Below, piece by piece: positions 20,936 through 32,600 of a stretch of DNA of 64,000 nucleotides. This DNA is from Anastrepha obliqua. Its lineage: Eukaryota; Arthropoda; Insecta; Diptera; Tephritidae. The notes below the pieces were generated by a model. It had not been told where the DNA came from. It did no database searches and saw only the letters and a program-made list of their open reading frames with translations. Both the position numbers and the translations under genes were made by a program. The stretch spans positions 28,356,001 to 28,420,000 of the forward strand of contig NC_072893.1 in assembly GCF_027943255.1 (NCBI RefSeq). Reading direction: 5' to 3'. Each line of letters starts with the position of its first letter. Position 1 is the first letter of the stretch.

Positions 20936-22745
20936 AGGTAGGTAGGGTGGCTGTCGCAATGACACACTTCGACCTTTCGTAGGTGCATTATGATACCACT
21001 GGATCTTATCCTTATCCTATGGGTTCCTTTTCAAACCATCCGGTAGCTTTAATAAACGAGCAAAGCTTCGTTAGTTTCAGATCGCTACATCGATTAAAAA
21101 TGCTGTATCAAGATGCGCAGACTCCTCATAGCTAAGCTTTCATACTCACTCAGGTGTCTGACTGTTTCCTCTTCTTCTGTATTAAGACAGCTTCTACAGA
21201 AATCGAAGTACGGGAGTCTCAACCTTCTAGCGTGGCTGCCTATTATAAAGGGTGGTTAAGTTTTAAGGGCCGGTGTTGCTTTTGAATAAAGTACAATTTT
21301 TTTACGAAATTATTGTAATTTCTTTATATTATGATAATACTGATATAGCTCAATTACGTATGGAATAAAATATTGGTCAAATAGCCGCCGCGGTCTCGGC
21401 GGCACACCTCCATCCGATGGTCCAAATTTTCGATGACGCTGAGGCATAATTGAGGTTCTATGCCGTTAATATGCCGAATTATCTCATCCTTTAGCTCTTG
21501 AATTGTTGCTGGCTTATCGACGTACATTTTTTCTTTCAAATAATTCCAAAGAAAGAAGTCCAACGATGCCGCTGACGCTTAGGTGTGGTTCACACCCTTT
21601 ACAATGACCAGTTAATACCCCTATCATTTTTCTTATAGCTTCTCTGTTAAATCTTAACAAGATTTTCGCTCGACCGCTGTTCTATTTCGGCCTTGCCTGT
21701 CCTCTTAGTTGGCATGTTGTGAGGTTTTGCCAACTTGTATTTACCTTTTGGATGGTTTCTCTGTCTATAAATAACTTACAAGTGTCTATAGGCATGGGTA
21801 TCAGCGTCTTATCCGGTTGGAGATCGAGCGTTGTACCGGTTCGAGCAAGTTCATCTGCCTTGCAGCTCCCTGCTATATTCATGTGGCCTGGCTCCCAAAT
21901 AAGGTTCACTTTGTAGCACTTACGCCATTTAGAAGTTTAAAATATTCTAAGACTGTTTTTGGTGGGTGTGTTTTAGATTCTGGCGTTTTTATTTCTGCTT
22001 GACTGTCCGAGTATATTAAGACTTCATTTGTGGCTAATACTCTCGTTCTTATTACCGTAAGTCTCTATTTTATGGCAGTGACTTCCGAATGAAATACACT
22101 GCAATGATGAGGTAGGCGAAATGATTAGCTAACTACGAGTTTATCGGAGTAAACCCCCCACCTACTCTGTTGTCTAGTTTTGAGCCATCTGTATAGATGT
22201 TTATAACATTTTTTCTAACAACAGGCCCGTTATCTTATTACTCTTTGGAAGGAAGTTCTGTGACGAACGATTTATTTACGTTGATGTCATTCGTCTTGCT
22301 GAAATCCGTTGTACCAGGAATGCAGGGGAATTTTTCTAAAATTGAAGAGTGTCCTCTATGGTTCGTTCTGAGTAGACCGATTTCTCCTAATCTTGCTTAC
22401 CAAATTGCTCTTTTGTTAATAGGTTAAGCATAATATTTGGTGCCTCTGTGGGTGTAGTCCTAATGGCCCCGCAGACACAAAGACTGGCCATTCTTTGTAC
22501 ACGTACCATGGTTTTTTTTTATACTTAACTTATCTAAATCCGGTCACCATACGAGTATACCGTATACTAAGCCAATGTACGATAGATATCAGCTGTTTAT
22601 AAGAGTAGAGTGCTATTGTCGCTCTTTTTACTCTACCTTCGACATTTGACTTCCATCTTAGTTTTCTGTCTAATATAAGACCTAAGTAGCGGGCCTCATT
22701 ACTGAATAACAGTGCCGTTTCACCTAGAGCTTACCAAGGCGATCC
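20936..22745 (-). mobile_element. RNase H-type LINE 3' half, minus strand, interrupted
   Basis: Read on minus from 22745: a thumb region (YLGLILDRKLRWKSNVEGRV), then RNase H pieces (SVFHSEV for the E motif; LIYSDSQAEIKT for the D motif; GSCKADELARTG for the H/D motif), then TGHCKGCEPH. Coding continues beyond the intruding Tc1/mariner fragment as HARRLRLPYFDFCRSCLNTE and EEETVRHLSEY, the C-terminal zinc cluster. It ends in a 3' UTR with tail CCTACCTACCTATTCC at about 20936-20951. Numerous stops. It belongs to the same broad group as the intact element at 29.6-34.9 kb but not the same family. Confidence 0.75.
21249..21588 (-). pseudogene. Tc1/mariner fragment inserted in LINE
   Basis: The minus strand encodes LDFFLWNYLKEKMYVDKPAT (third catalytic D in LDFF) and IQELKDEIIRHINGIEPQL, close in style to the DD41D group. 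It ends with a terminus-like CCGGCCCTTAAAACTTAACC (read on minus) at about 21249-21273. The N-terminal two thirds are absent. It splits a LINE coding sequence between TGHC..EPH and HARRL, giving a clear order of events: the LINE came first. Confidence 0.75.
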
Positions 22746-22795
22746 CTTATCATGCGACTTTTTCAACTTGATGATAGAGAAAATCATCGATACAT

Positions 22796-23010
22796 CCGGC
22801 AATATATATATATATATATATATGGCGCGTACACCCGTTTTGGGTGTTTGGCCGAGCTCCTCCTCCTATTTGTGGTGTGCGTCTTGATATTGTTCCACAA
22901 ATGGAGGGACCTACAGTTTCAAGCCGACTCCGAACGGCAGATATTTTTATGTGGAGCTTTTTCATGGCAGAAATAAACTCGGAGGTTTGCCATTGCCTGC
23001 CATCCGGCAA
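22796..23010 (-). mobile_element. tRNA-derived SINE, copy 2 (head missing)
   Basis: Minus orientation. The 3' end is a (TA)n microsatellite tail (22801-22823), next to the hairpin ACACCCGTTTTGGGTGT. The GGCCGAGCTCCTCCTCCTAT block, TGTTCCACAAATGGAGGG and GACTCCGAACGGCAGATA follow. It stops at TTGCCATTGCCTGCC, so the tRNA-like head is missing. It directly abuts the LINE fragment at 23013. Confidence 0.85.
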
Positions 23011-23012
23011 TA

Positions 23013-23890
23013 CTTTCTATAAAAGTGTTTTGTTCGCTTACGCTGATGATATCGACATTGCTGGCGCTAATCAACGGGCAGTTAATGCAACTTTCTGCAG
23101 TGGTGGAAAAGAACGCCATCAAGTGAGTCTTGCGGTAAACGAGCATAAGACAAAGTACCTCGTGTCAACAACCAATAATTCTACTCGTATTCGACAGAAG
23201 GTTGCGATTGACAATTAGGGCGCAGTTAAGGCCTTTGTCTACCTAGGATCCAGCATTAACACCAACAACAACGTCAGCCAGGAGAACCGGCGAAGAATAA
23301 CTCTTGCCAACAGATGCTGCTTTGAGCTCGGCAGGAAATTGAAAAGCAAAGTCCTCTCTCGACGCACGAAAATATCACTCATTCTCCCGGTCTTATTGTA
23401 TAGCGCTGAGTCCTTGCGAAGAACTTTTATCTCGAAAGCTCCTAATAACCCCCAATCGGTATTTACCAATGTCCAGTGAAGAGAGAAAAGAGTCCAGTAA
23501 ACGCCGATTGGCGGTTATTAGGAGCTTTTGAGTGAAAAATTCTACGCAAGATCTATGGTTCAATTTTCATAAATAATGCATACAGAATAATATTAAACAA
23601 CGATCTGTACACGGCTATCGACGTAATGAAGCGCATGAAAATTCAGCAGCTGTGCTGGCTAGGTCACGTTGAGTGAATGGACAACGTTCCAGCAAAAAAG
23701 GGCTCTTTTCAAAATGCACTGGTGGAGCTCGCAAAAAAAGACTCTTCATCTACGTTGTTAAAAGAAAGTCGACGACGACTTGACCGCCCTTGGTGTCTCT
23801 AACTGGTGTCAACACACGTAATGCAGAGGCGATTGCTGCAACATTTTGGTAGCGGCCAAGGCCGACTATCGGTGTTGTTTCCAGCTAAGT
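23013..23890 (+). mobile_element. RTE-like LINE fragment with YADD box
   Basis: Coding reads FYKSVLFAYADDIDIAGANQ (RT catalytic YADD), VSLAVNEHKTKYLVST, FVYLGSSINTNNNVSQENRR and ITLANRCCFELGRKLKSK, matching copies A and B in family. A 98-bp palindrome (23433-23530) interrupts it. Afterwards decayed coding continues (EKFYARSMVQF; KIQQLCWLGHVE; DDLTALGVSNW) to about 23890. Stops follow DN (23216-23218) and many later positions. Confidence 0.8.
23433..23530. repeat. 98-bp palindrome inside LINE fragment
   Basis: Arms of 34 nt at 23433-23466 and 23497-23530 are inverted copies with 4 mismatches by eye (AAAGCTCCTAATAACC on the left, GGTTATTAGGAGCTTT on the right), separated by 30 nt. The flanking LINE coding picks up on either side (SAES before, EKFYAR after), so this is an insertion or a local fold-back duplication. 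Confidence 0.8.
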
Positions 23891-24044
23891 AAAGAAATAA
23901 GTACCGAGCGCACGGGCGAAGGGATGGACGGTCAGAAATAGCAAAAATCGGCTCCTCTCATCACTCTGAGCTTTTTCGCATATACAAAGCGATATCCAAA
24001 ATAAGCAAGACTGAGCTAAAACCGAAACGACGGGTGCTTTGTTC

Positions 24045-26182
24045 TGATAACTTCGAGTTTATTTATTCAATATAGTCCCCTTTGACGTCGATACACTGTT
24101 TTGCGCGATCTTAAAGCTTTTCGAAAGAGTGTTTCAGGTCAATGACCGGAATGACCTTCAGGATGTCGGTACAAGCCTATTGGATGACCTCCACGAACGC
24201 AAAACGTTTTCCTTTCATAGCCAAATGCAATTTTCCGAATAGGTAGAAGTCACGGGTACCATATCTGGCGTATGCGGTGAGTGATTGATGGTTAAAATGC
24301 GATTTATAGTCAAAAAATCAGTCACAAGAGTGGATCGATGAGATGGTGAATTTTCATGCGGTATTCAGTGCGAATTCGACGAATGCGATGCACGAAGCGC
24401 TTCAAAACGCCAAGATAGAAAATAGCATTGACGGTTGGCCCATTAGCACGAACTCCTTGTGGACAATTCTCTGGGAATCCTAAAAACAAATGAGCACCGA
24501 CTTGATTTTTAACTTTTCCAACCGCGATTTTTTGGGTGAATGCTCGCCTGGGGCCTTCCATTCGGCACTTTGACGCTTACTTTCAGATTCAGCAGTGTGT
24601 GCTAGTCGATTCTAATATAACCTCACCGTCATAAACCAAGCTTAGACATATGGTGAACAAACGACACATTCGTGATTTTGGTTTGGTATCAGATACTTTT
24701 GGTTTTGTGAAAATGTCTGATTTTGTGCCGAATAATCGTCATTTGCCGGAAGTGTTGACTTTCCTCTTTCATTCGAAAAAAACGGGGGCTGAGGCACATC
24801 GAGAGCTACAAAAAGTTTATGGAGATGTTGCTTTCAGTGAAACAACGTGCCGAGATTGGTTCCGTTGCTTCAAAGACGGTGTTTTTAACGTTGGCGACCG
24901 TCCGCGTGAAGGAAGGTCAAAAACCTTCGAAGACGCTGAATTGGAGGCATTGCTCAATGAGGATCTGTATCAAATGCAAGAAGAGCTTGCTTCAATATTA
25001 GGAGTTACCCGCCAATCCATTTCCAAGCGATTGCATACTTTGGGAACGATTCAGAATTCAGAAACAAGGGGCTTGGGTTCCTTATGAGTTAAAACCAAGG
25101 GATGATCAACGCCGTCTCTTCGCCAGTGAACAACTGCTGCAGCGGCAAAAAAGGTAGGGTTTTCTTTATCGCATCGTGACGGGTGATGAAAAATGGATTC
25201 ATTACAGCAATCCAAAGAAAAGAAAGTCATGGGGATTGCCTGGTCATGCTTCTACGTCGTCGCCTCGGCCGAATATTCACGCTGCGAAGGTTTTGGTATG
25301 TATTTGGTGGGACCAAGTTGGTGTTAATTATTATGAACTGCTAAAACCAAGCGAAACCATTACTGGGGATCGGTATCGACTTTAATTGATGCGATTGAGC
25401 CGAGCACTGCGCGAGAAGCGGCCGCAGTACGCGAAGATGCATGAAAAAGTGATTCTACAGCATTACAACACTTGGCCTCACGTTGCCAAACCCTTTAAAA
25501 CCTACCTGGAAACACTGAAATGGGAAATCCTACCTCACCCGCCATATTCTCCAGATATTCCGCGCGTCCGATTACAACCAGTTCCGATCGATGGCACATG
25601 GTCTAGCTGACCAGCAGTTCCATTCATATGAAGACATCAAAAAATGGCTTGATCCGTGGATAGCCTCGGAAGATGAAAAGGTTTACCGCGACGATATACG
25701 AGATCTACCAGAAAGATGGGAAAAAGTAGTAGCCAGCGATGGGCAATACGTTCAATGACTCACTTGTAACCATTTTTTCTGAATAAAGTTGTATTTTCAT
25801 CCAAAAAACAGCGAGAACTTAGTTGCGCACCTAATACAATACTGTAAAGGGAGTTCTCGTCTTTTCTCGCCTCTTTAATGAGGTCTTTCGAATATTGAAT
25901 TCTGAACTCTTTTTCGTCCTCACAGACCTTTCGTAAGCCCGAACGATCAGTTAAAATGCCATAAATCGATGTTTTGGAGATATTCAACTCGGATTCCATG
26001 AATTTCAACGATGATTTCGGTTCATTTTTGATAAATTTACGAACGATTTCGATGGAGTTTTCGGTGATTACTGATTTTGGGCGGCCCGGATGTTCATTAT
26101 AATTTATGCCCTCACAACCGTCTCTGAAACGTGTAAACCACCATGAACTGTGGCACGAGACAGACAATCATCAAACAAGAAA
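24045..26182 (-). mobile_element. Mariner B, split by mariner A
   Basis: Minus strand. The N-terminal part lies at 25837-26182: WFTRFRDGCEGINYNEHPGR, SSLKFMESELNISKTSIYGI, KEARKDENSLYSIV. The coding breaks there, and the downstream part resumes at about 24640 and below: ESESKRQSAEW, NAIFYLGVLKRFVHRIRRIR, and after decay KLHLAMKGKRFA and SFEKL-DRAKQCID ending near 24070. The break falls beside TA at 25835-25836. The region with the second and third catalytic acids is deleted or unreadable. The 5' end is also truncated. No intact TIR was seen. Confidence 0.75.
24642..25834 (+). mobile_element. Mariner A, nested in mariner B
   Basis: Plus strand. From 24714: MSDFVPNNRHLPEVLTFLFH, AHRELQKVYGDVAFSETTCR, DWFRCFKDG, then TRQSISKRLHTLG. 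A frameshift lies near 25050, a TAG near 25155 and a TAA at 25384. VTGDEKWIHYSNPKKRKSWG holds the first catalytic D. QHYNTWPHVAK has Y where the second D should be (compare QHDNARPHVAK in the sister copy at 52.9 kb). PHPPYSPDIPRVR has lost the third. The 3' terminus AGAACTTAGTTGCGCACCTAA ends at 25834 next to TA. The 5' terminus is unclear and set only approximately. Confidence 0.75.
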
Positions 26183-26189
26183 ATATTTT

Positions 26190-28095
26190 CTAAAATAAAC
26201 TTTAAATCAAATAACTTAAAAGCTTTGAATGTGAGCTTAAATATCGAGGAGGACTTTCCCGCTAACCCTGAATATTTGTTAGTTCCTTACTAAGTTGCAT
26301 ATAAAAAAGGACGAGTACCAACAAAGCACCAGCTCTCACCCCTAAAATGCGATCACCAATAACTAAGTCGAAAAGCCCAATATCGCGCTATGAAAATCTA
26401 AGCGTTGCAGAATTTTTCATCAATTTTTTTTCATAGCGATTCCGCAATTATTTGATACCATCCAAAAGCAATGCGCAACTAATGTGGCAAATTGACCCCG
26501 GCCATGCAATCGACCCTATATCACTGTACCCACATCATGCCACATCAACGACCCACAATGCAAACCAGCCATAGAGTAGCATTAACAACAACAGCAACTA
26601 ACGACAGCTGAACGCAGCTAAGTGAAGCTGTGCAGTTTTTCAGTATTTTTTGCAAATTTTCCACACCACCCGGAAAATGACCAGCAAACGCTATTGATTC
26701 GCATGCGACAATATTTGTAACTGCTGTTGCTGTTTGTGTTGTTGTTACAACTACAGCTCTTGCTACGAATTGATGACGTTATTTGCGCCCATGTAGTAGC
26801 TTTTGACATTTTTCGCAATAGTGATTATAGTAGCAAATCCCGACTGAAGATCTTCAATTAGTCCTTCAGCTGGATGTCAACGAGATACTCGACTTTTGTT
26901 TCGACTGCGACGCATCTGTTCGAAGTGGTGCGGTACAACTGAATGACAGGACATGGGAAAGAGGGGCTACTCGTAGCTGATGGCTGATGGTTGATGGTTG
27001 AGGGCTGCAGTGGTGTTGTCGCTGGCCACAGGGGTGGTGTGCCGATCCGGTGGCTAGAACAAATGTGCCTTGATGTGCATATGTGCACATGCGTGTGTGT
27101 CTGCTTGAGAATCGCAAATCTGTGCAGTCACTCGAAATCATAATAATTTCAATTGATATCCTGTTGCGTTGTTTTTGTTGCCATTTGCACAATATTTACC
27201 TTTTAAATAATTGAAATGACTGAATTCGGAGTGTGAATGAGGCCAAGTCGATGGCCACCGCTGATGCAGACGTTGTTTGCTGTTGTTGTTTGCTGCTGTT
27301 GCTGCTGCGGCTTTTCTTTCGCTTTTGCTGCTCATTGCTCAAGTAAGTTGCAAAAATTCGACAACAACAAAAAAATTAATCATACTCCAGTTGGTTTGCC
27401 TCTGCCTCTGCATGAATTTTATATGTCAACTAGAGACCGCTGGTGGTCGCATGCTGCGTTTTTGTGCCGCAGGAAGTGTTGACTTCATTTGGCGCTTCAT
27501 TTACCTCATTGCGTTGCACTTCACTTTAATTTTTCCTTATATGAAAATATCATTGCTAAGTACGCACCTTTATTCATATTCGTCTGGAATGTTTACGCCG
27601 AAGTCACAGCGTGTCATTCAGACTTCGGCGCGGGGTGAAGAGGTGCGTGCTTTGTGCAACAGCAGCGATTACCACGATGACATTGCGCCTTGCTAGCCAT
27701 CATGTGGAGTGCCATTTGACATAAGCACGCTTAACTTTCTTTAGAGGCTACGCTGGCAGGCTTGCTTTGCCTTCGGTGGACGCTCTTGCCCGATTCGTGA
27801 ATCCATTTCCACAATTAGGTAATTTCCGGATTCGCGACTACCTTTTTTATCTGAATTGTGACATTTCGATTCTCAGTTTTTTCCTACAGGCCAGATCAAA
27901 TGCTTTCATAGGAGCTTCTGTTTTCACACACCAAAGCTGGGGTATCCAGCATCAGTTTTCTGGGAGCTTCGGAACGTTTCTTCAGGAATTTTTCCCTCAG
28001 CAGACCTACGTGGGAGGCAGGGGAAAATAGAGGGTCTTTCTATCACTATCAAATACCTATGATTAGGGTGTACTAGGGTCGTTCTTCACTATCAA
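26190..28095. other. No gene recognised; simple repeats
   Basis: CAA/CAG-type repeats at about 26584-26610, TTGCTG-type at 26715-26745 and 27271-27310, and TG runs near 27085-27100. The 139-codon plus ORF (27277-27696) starts in the CTG/TTG repeat, which gives a poly-L/A/V start; no domain is recognised. Confidence 0.5.
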
Positions 28096-28099
28096 ACCA

Positions 28100-28690
28100 C
28101 TGAACAGACAAAATGCTTCTCGGCTTCTAACTGAGAAACATTCTCGAAAGCTTAAGTGGACCAAGGAGTGATCAGCGTTTCAAAAGAAGATGACGCAGAG
28201 AGGATCAATGCTAGTGCTCCACAATCAAACTCGGAGTCAAGTGGCAACGCCCTCAGAAGGAGGATACTACCCTCGAAAGAGACCGAAGATTGGTGGCGGA
28301 CTGCCTAAGTTATTTGGGGTAGTCGCCAACCACATAGGCTCCATCATTCCTGTGATGAATAATAAAGCCAGGGAGGAATTGAAGAGGGAAGCGTTCACCA
28401 TCTTTGCTGTTGTCTCGACGGTAGTAAGAGAGAGTCCTGGGTTTCTCCCGTGCTAAAAGAGTGCAGACTGGCCGTATGCGACGTGCAAATAGATTATTTC
28501 TCCAGACGAACGGTCGACTGTGGCCAAAGAGTGCGGCTATGATATTGTCGCGGAAAGTAAGGAAAGGAGCTGTGCTGGAAATGAAGAGTAAAACATATCT
28601 CCCAGTGTGCCTGCGGGCTCGCGTATGACTCCCTTTCGAATCATCCATTTCAGAAGAGATAGAGGAAATCCTCCACTACTGTAACACGAA
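28100..28690. other. Unassigned region, possibly decayed TE
   Basis: The plus ORF at 28190-28456 (PKLFGVVANHIGSIIPVMNN) and the minus ORF at 28310-28648 overlap. Neither shows a motif I can name. Base composition is more even than the flanks, which hints at former coding sequence. Confidence 0.3.
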
Positions 28691-29231
28691 ACCGCGTTGT
28701 TATGGCCAAAGACATAATTTCCAAGGCTGAATCTGACTCAACATTCATCAAATGCATCATTGCTGGAGACTCCATCATTACGAGTACGAAACGCAATTCA
28801 GATATCAGGTGAATGATTGAAGAGTTCCGAATAAACCAGGACCAAGGAACCCCCGTCGATTTTAGTCAAAAAAGAAAACGATGCTACAGTTTCTATGGAT
28901 TACAGCGGTATTGCACACCAAATTTTTTTGAATTTTTGTCGGAAGATCAGACAGTTAATAAGGACGTTGTGAGACGTTTACGTGAAGTATTTAGTCAAAA
29001 AAGAAAGGATTTCTGACAAAGCAACTTGTGGATTTTGAGCCATTATAACGCGCCGTCGCACAGTGCCATGAGTGAATTTTTGACCAAGGACGAAAGCCAA
29101 TCAACAGCCATCGAATTCACCTGATGTGCTCCCTGAGATATTTTTCTGTTTGGTTGTGTCAAAAAACACTGCGATAAACGCATTTTCACAACTGAAAGGA
29201 AGTAAGGAAAAAATCGAAGATGGCACTGCAA
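28690..29231 (+). pseudogene. Mariner relic (family 1 of a two-family junction)
   Basis: Decayed coding: KAESDSTFIKCIIAGDSIIT (the position of the first catalytic D), later LWILSHYNAPSHSAMSEF (second D changed to Y in HYNAPSH). Frames shift repeatedly. At about 29232 the homology switches to a different mariner family. Confidence 0.65.
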
Positions 29232-29547
29232 CACACTAATGATGCCACAGCCATCGTATTCCCCGGATCTGGTCGCCTGTGACTTTTTCTTGTTCCCGAA
29301 ACTGAAGAGGCCTATGAAAGGACGACGCTACGGTACGATTAACGAGATAAAGACGGCATCGAAGGAGGAGCTGAAAAGATAAAAAAAAAGGTTTTGGAAG
29401 TGCTTCGAAGATTGGAAAAAACGTTGGCACAAGTGCATAATATCTCATGGGGATTACTTTGAAGGGGACAAAATAGAGGTTAATGAATAAATAAACAATT
29501 TTTGAAAAAAACACAAAATTCGCGATACTTTTTAAACACACCTCATA
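29232..29547 (+). pseudogene. Mariner 3' end, TACGAGG-TIR family
   Basis: Plus-strand coding LMMPQPSYSPDLVACDFFLF (third catalytic D), KRPMKGRRYGTINEIKTASK, CFEDWKKRWHKCIISHGDYF and EGDKIEVNE. The terminus CGCGATACTTTTTAAACACA ending CCTCATA (29547) then TA matches the ends at 36.5 and 62.2 kb. Only the 3' quarter of the element is present. Confidence 0.8.
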
Positions 29548-29557
29548 TACCCGCCAG
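29547..29557. repeat. Candidate target-site duplication, left copy
   Basis: ATACCCGCCAG is repeated exactly at 34934-34944, on either side of the intact LINE. Confidence 0.65.
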
Positions 29558-29659
29558 TTGGTTGGTTGGTTAGAGTGGTGATTCATCCTGAATCCAACTA
29601 GCGCTTCCGCACCATTTTGTTGCCACATCCTCGTTACCAACTTGTTATTTACGGCATGA
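29558..29659 (-). other. 3' UTR and (AACC)n tail of the LOA-like element
   Basis: Between the ORF2 stop and the duplicated target there are about 100 nt with no polyadenylation signal noticed. They end in (AACC) repeats, probably the reverse-transcription initiation region. A closely similar tail ends the relic at 10069-10084. Confidence 0.75.
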
Positions 29660-32600
29660 CTATACCCAGTCTGTGCGGTTCAGGAACCTTATTAGGTTGT
29701 TGACATCTAAGCCAGACAGTTGTTCGAGCTCCTCGAACAGCGGTTTGCCCAGGGTTAACATTCTGTCCTTCCATAGGGCAGGGCATTCACAGAGGAAATG
29801 GAAGATTGTTTCCTTTTTCTCCGGTTGTTTGCAACTGTGACAGTATGTATTGTGAGGGATGCCCATTTTGGCTGCCTGTTCTCCGACAGACCAAAAGCCA
29901 GTTATGACTGCCGTTAGTCTCCAGGCATCCCGTCGTTTCATGTTTAACAATATTGATGATTGTTTAAGGTTGTAGGTGGGCCATAACGTTCTGCTGATTT
30001 TGCATTTCGTCTGGCCCCTCCATCTACACTCCGCCATTCGGAGGTATTTTAGGGAAATTGTACTCTTGACTGCACCTAATGGTGTGAATACCGGTTCTGC
30101 AAGAGCGTTATTCATGGCAGATCCCCCTCTTGCCAGTTCATCTGCTTTTTCGTTACCTTCAATATTCCGATGTCCTGGGAGCCAGATTAAGGTAACATTA
30201 TGTTTTTCGCTCAAGGTGGAAAGGCTATTCCTACTTTTTTCCACCACCATTGAGGTTGTAGTCGCTGAATCCAGTGCCTGGATTGCAGCTTGGCTATCCG
30301 AGAGAATAGCGATATTGCTCTTAAAAGAGAAGTCTGTGATTAGTAGCCTACAAGCTTCCCCAATTGCCAGTACTTCCGCCTGGAAGACACTGCAGGTATT
30401 GGGGAGGCGCACAGATTTTTCAATTTTAAGTCTATGAGAATATATACCAGCTCCAACACCACAATCCATTTTAGAACCATCTGTATAGACTGTAGTGTCG
30501 AAGTTGTTTAATGAGAATCCCTTATTCCACTCTTCCTTAGATGGAAAGAGAGTGGCAAAATTCCTATTGAATGTTACCGTCGGGACGATGTAGTCAGTCC
30601 TCACCGAGGTTAACTGAGTTTGCCGCAATAGTAGACTGGCATGACCATAAGTGTTTTCTTTCCAGCGGCCCGCTTCGTTTAACCTAAATGCACTCATGGT
30701 TGCCGTCTTTTTAATATGTAGGTCTATTGGAATAACGTGTGTCAGTGCGTTCAGAGCCTCCCTAGGACATGATCTGATTGCGCCGACCGTTATTGCACAG
30801 GCTGATCTTTGTATTCTGCCGAGTAATTTGATGTTGTAATCTCTCCCTAGAGCTTTCCACCAAACTACCGAACCATACGATAAAATTGGTCGTATAACCG
30901 CCTTGTACAACCATAATGTATGCTTAGGTTGAAGACACCATCTTCTTCCAAGCATACGTTTACAGGCATATAGAGCAATTTCAGCTTTCCTTACCCGTTC
31001 TTCGACGTTTAATTTCCAGCTAAGTTTGGAGTCCAAAATTACCCCTAAGTACTTTGCACTGGGTGAAAGTGAGAGGGTTTGTCCATTAATATTTGGTAGG
31101 GTAAAGCTTGGTACCTTGTATCTGGTGGTAAAGAGCATGAGTTCTGTTTTACGCGGGTTTAAACTTAAGCCACAGCCTGTTGCCCAAGAATTAAGCTCGC
31201 CTAACGCCCTTTGAATGATCCCACTGATCGTATTAGGACACAGTCCTGACGCCATTAGCACCACATCATCAGCGTACGCCACCGCTTTTACCCCTCCTCT
31301 ATTAAGTTTTATTAGGATTTTGCTAATCACACATAACCAAAGAAGTGGAGATAGTACTCCCCCCTGTGGAGTACCCCTGTGGACTCTCTTAGTTATGTTG
31401 ATGTTACCCATATTAGCTCTAATGATCCTGGTTTCTAGCATAGAGATGATCCAATTGGTGATACAATTTTCCACCTCTAAGTCTATTAACGCCCGTTGGA
31501 TAGCATTCGTGCTAACGTTATTAAATGCGCCCTCTATGTCAAGAAAAGCTGCCATCGTATACTGTTTGTTTACTAGAGACCCCTCTATTGTTCGGATTAC
31601 CTCGTGAAGCGCTGTCTCCGTCGATTTGCCTTTGAGGTAAGCATGTTGTGCAGTTGATATACTAAAGCTCTCCAGCGAACTTCTAATGTGCATATCTAAA
31701 AGCCGTTCCAAAGTTTTAACAAGGAAGGACGACAAACTGATCGGCCTAAAGTCCTTCGCTGATTCATGTCCTCTTCTGCCTGCCTTTGGTATGAAGACGA
31801 CCCTAACAAGTTTCCAGCTGTTTGGAATATAACCTAGATTTAGACACGCTTTGAAAATTTCCATTAGCCATGGTAGAATACTATCAAGAGTTTCCTGTAA
31901 CATCTTAGGAAAGATCCCATCAGGGCCTGGAGATTTGAAAGGTGAGAATGATTTGATTGCCCATGCAACCTTCTCTTTCGTAACTATTACATCGACAAGA
32001 TGCTGTGGGTCATATCGGCTCCGCCGGATTCTCCCAGCATCACTGTCATGGGTGCTACATCCCGGAAAATGTGTATCTAAAAGAAGTTCTAGAGACTCTT
32101 CCGCCGTAGAAGTCCAAGTGCCATCCGGCCTCTTGACCCAAGAAGCCATTGAATGATCCTTGGACAGAATACGGCTAAGTCTCGCAGAATCTCTGGTAGA
32201 TTCGATAGAAGAACAGAAATCTCTCCATCTCTCTTTCTTGGCGGCCCTGATTGCCTTCTTGTATTGTCTCCGACTGTCTCTATACAACTGCCAATTACCT
32301 GTTGAGTAGCTGAGATTGAAATTTGATCTGGCTTCTTCCCTTAATTTTGAGAGCTCATTGCTCCACCAAGGAGGATAGGATTTTTTGCTATATTTAATTG
32401 GACATGACGTTTTGTAGGCCCTACTGAATGTCTTTTCCAATGTTGTGACCCTACTCTCAATGTTTTCTGCGAGAGTGATTTGATGGATCGGAATCCTTCC
32501 TATCCTATTCCCTACTACATTTTTGAACCGTTTCCAATTTGTTCTAAGTGGGTTTCGATATGGTAAGGGTGGATCTACCTCAAGATCCAGGTGGTAGAGG

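Noticed and set aside
27277..27696. Possible secreted protein (hydrophobic N-terminus) at 27.3 kb
   Set aside because: The hydrophobic start comes from a TTG/CTG repeat. Nothing downstream resembles a known mature protein and no splice context could be established.
29976..30437. Plus-strand ORFs (153, 130, 101, 105, 170 aa) opposite the LOA-like element
   Set aside because: They are antisense shadows of ORF1/ORF2. The minus-strand frames carry all conserved motifs.
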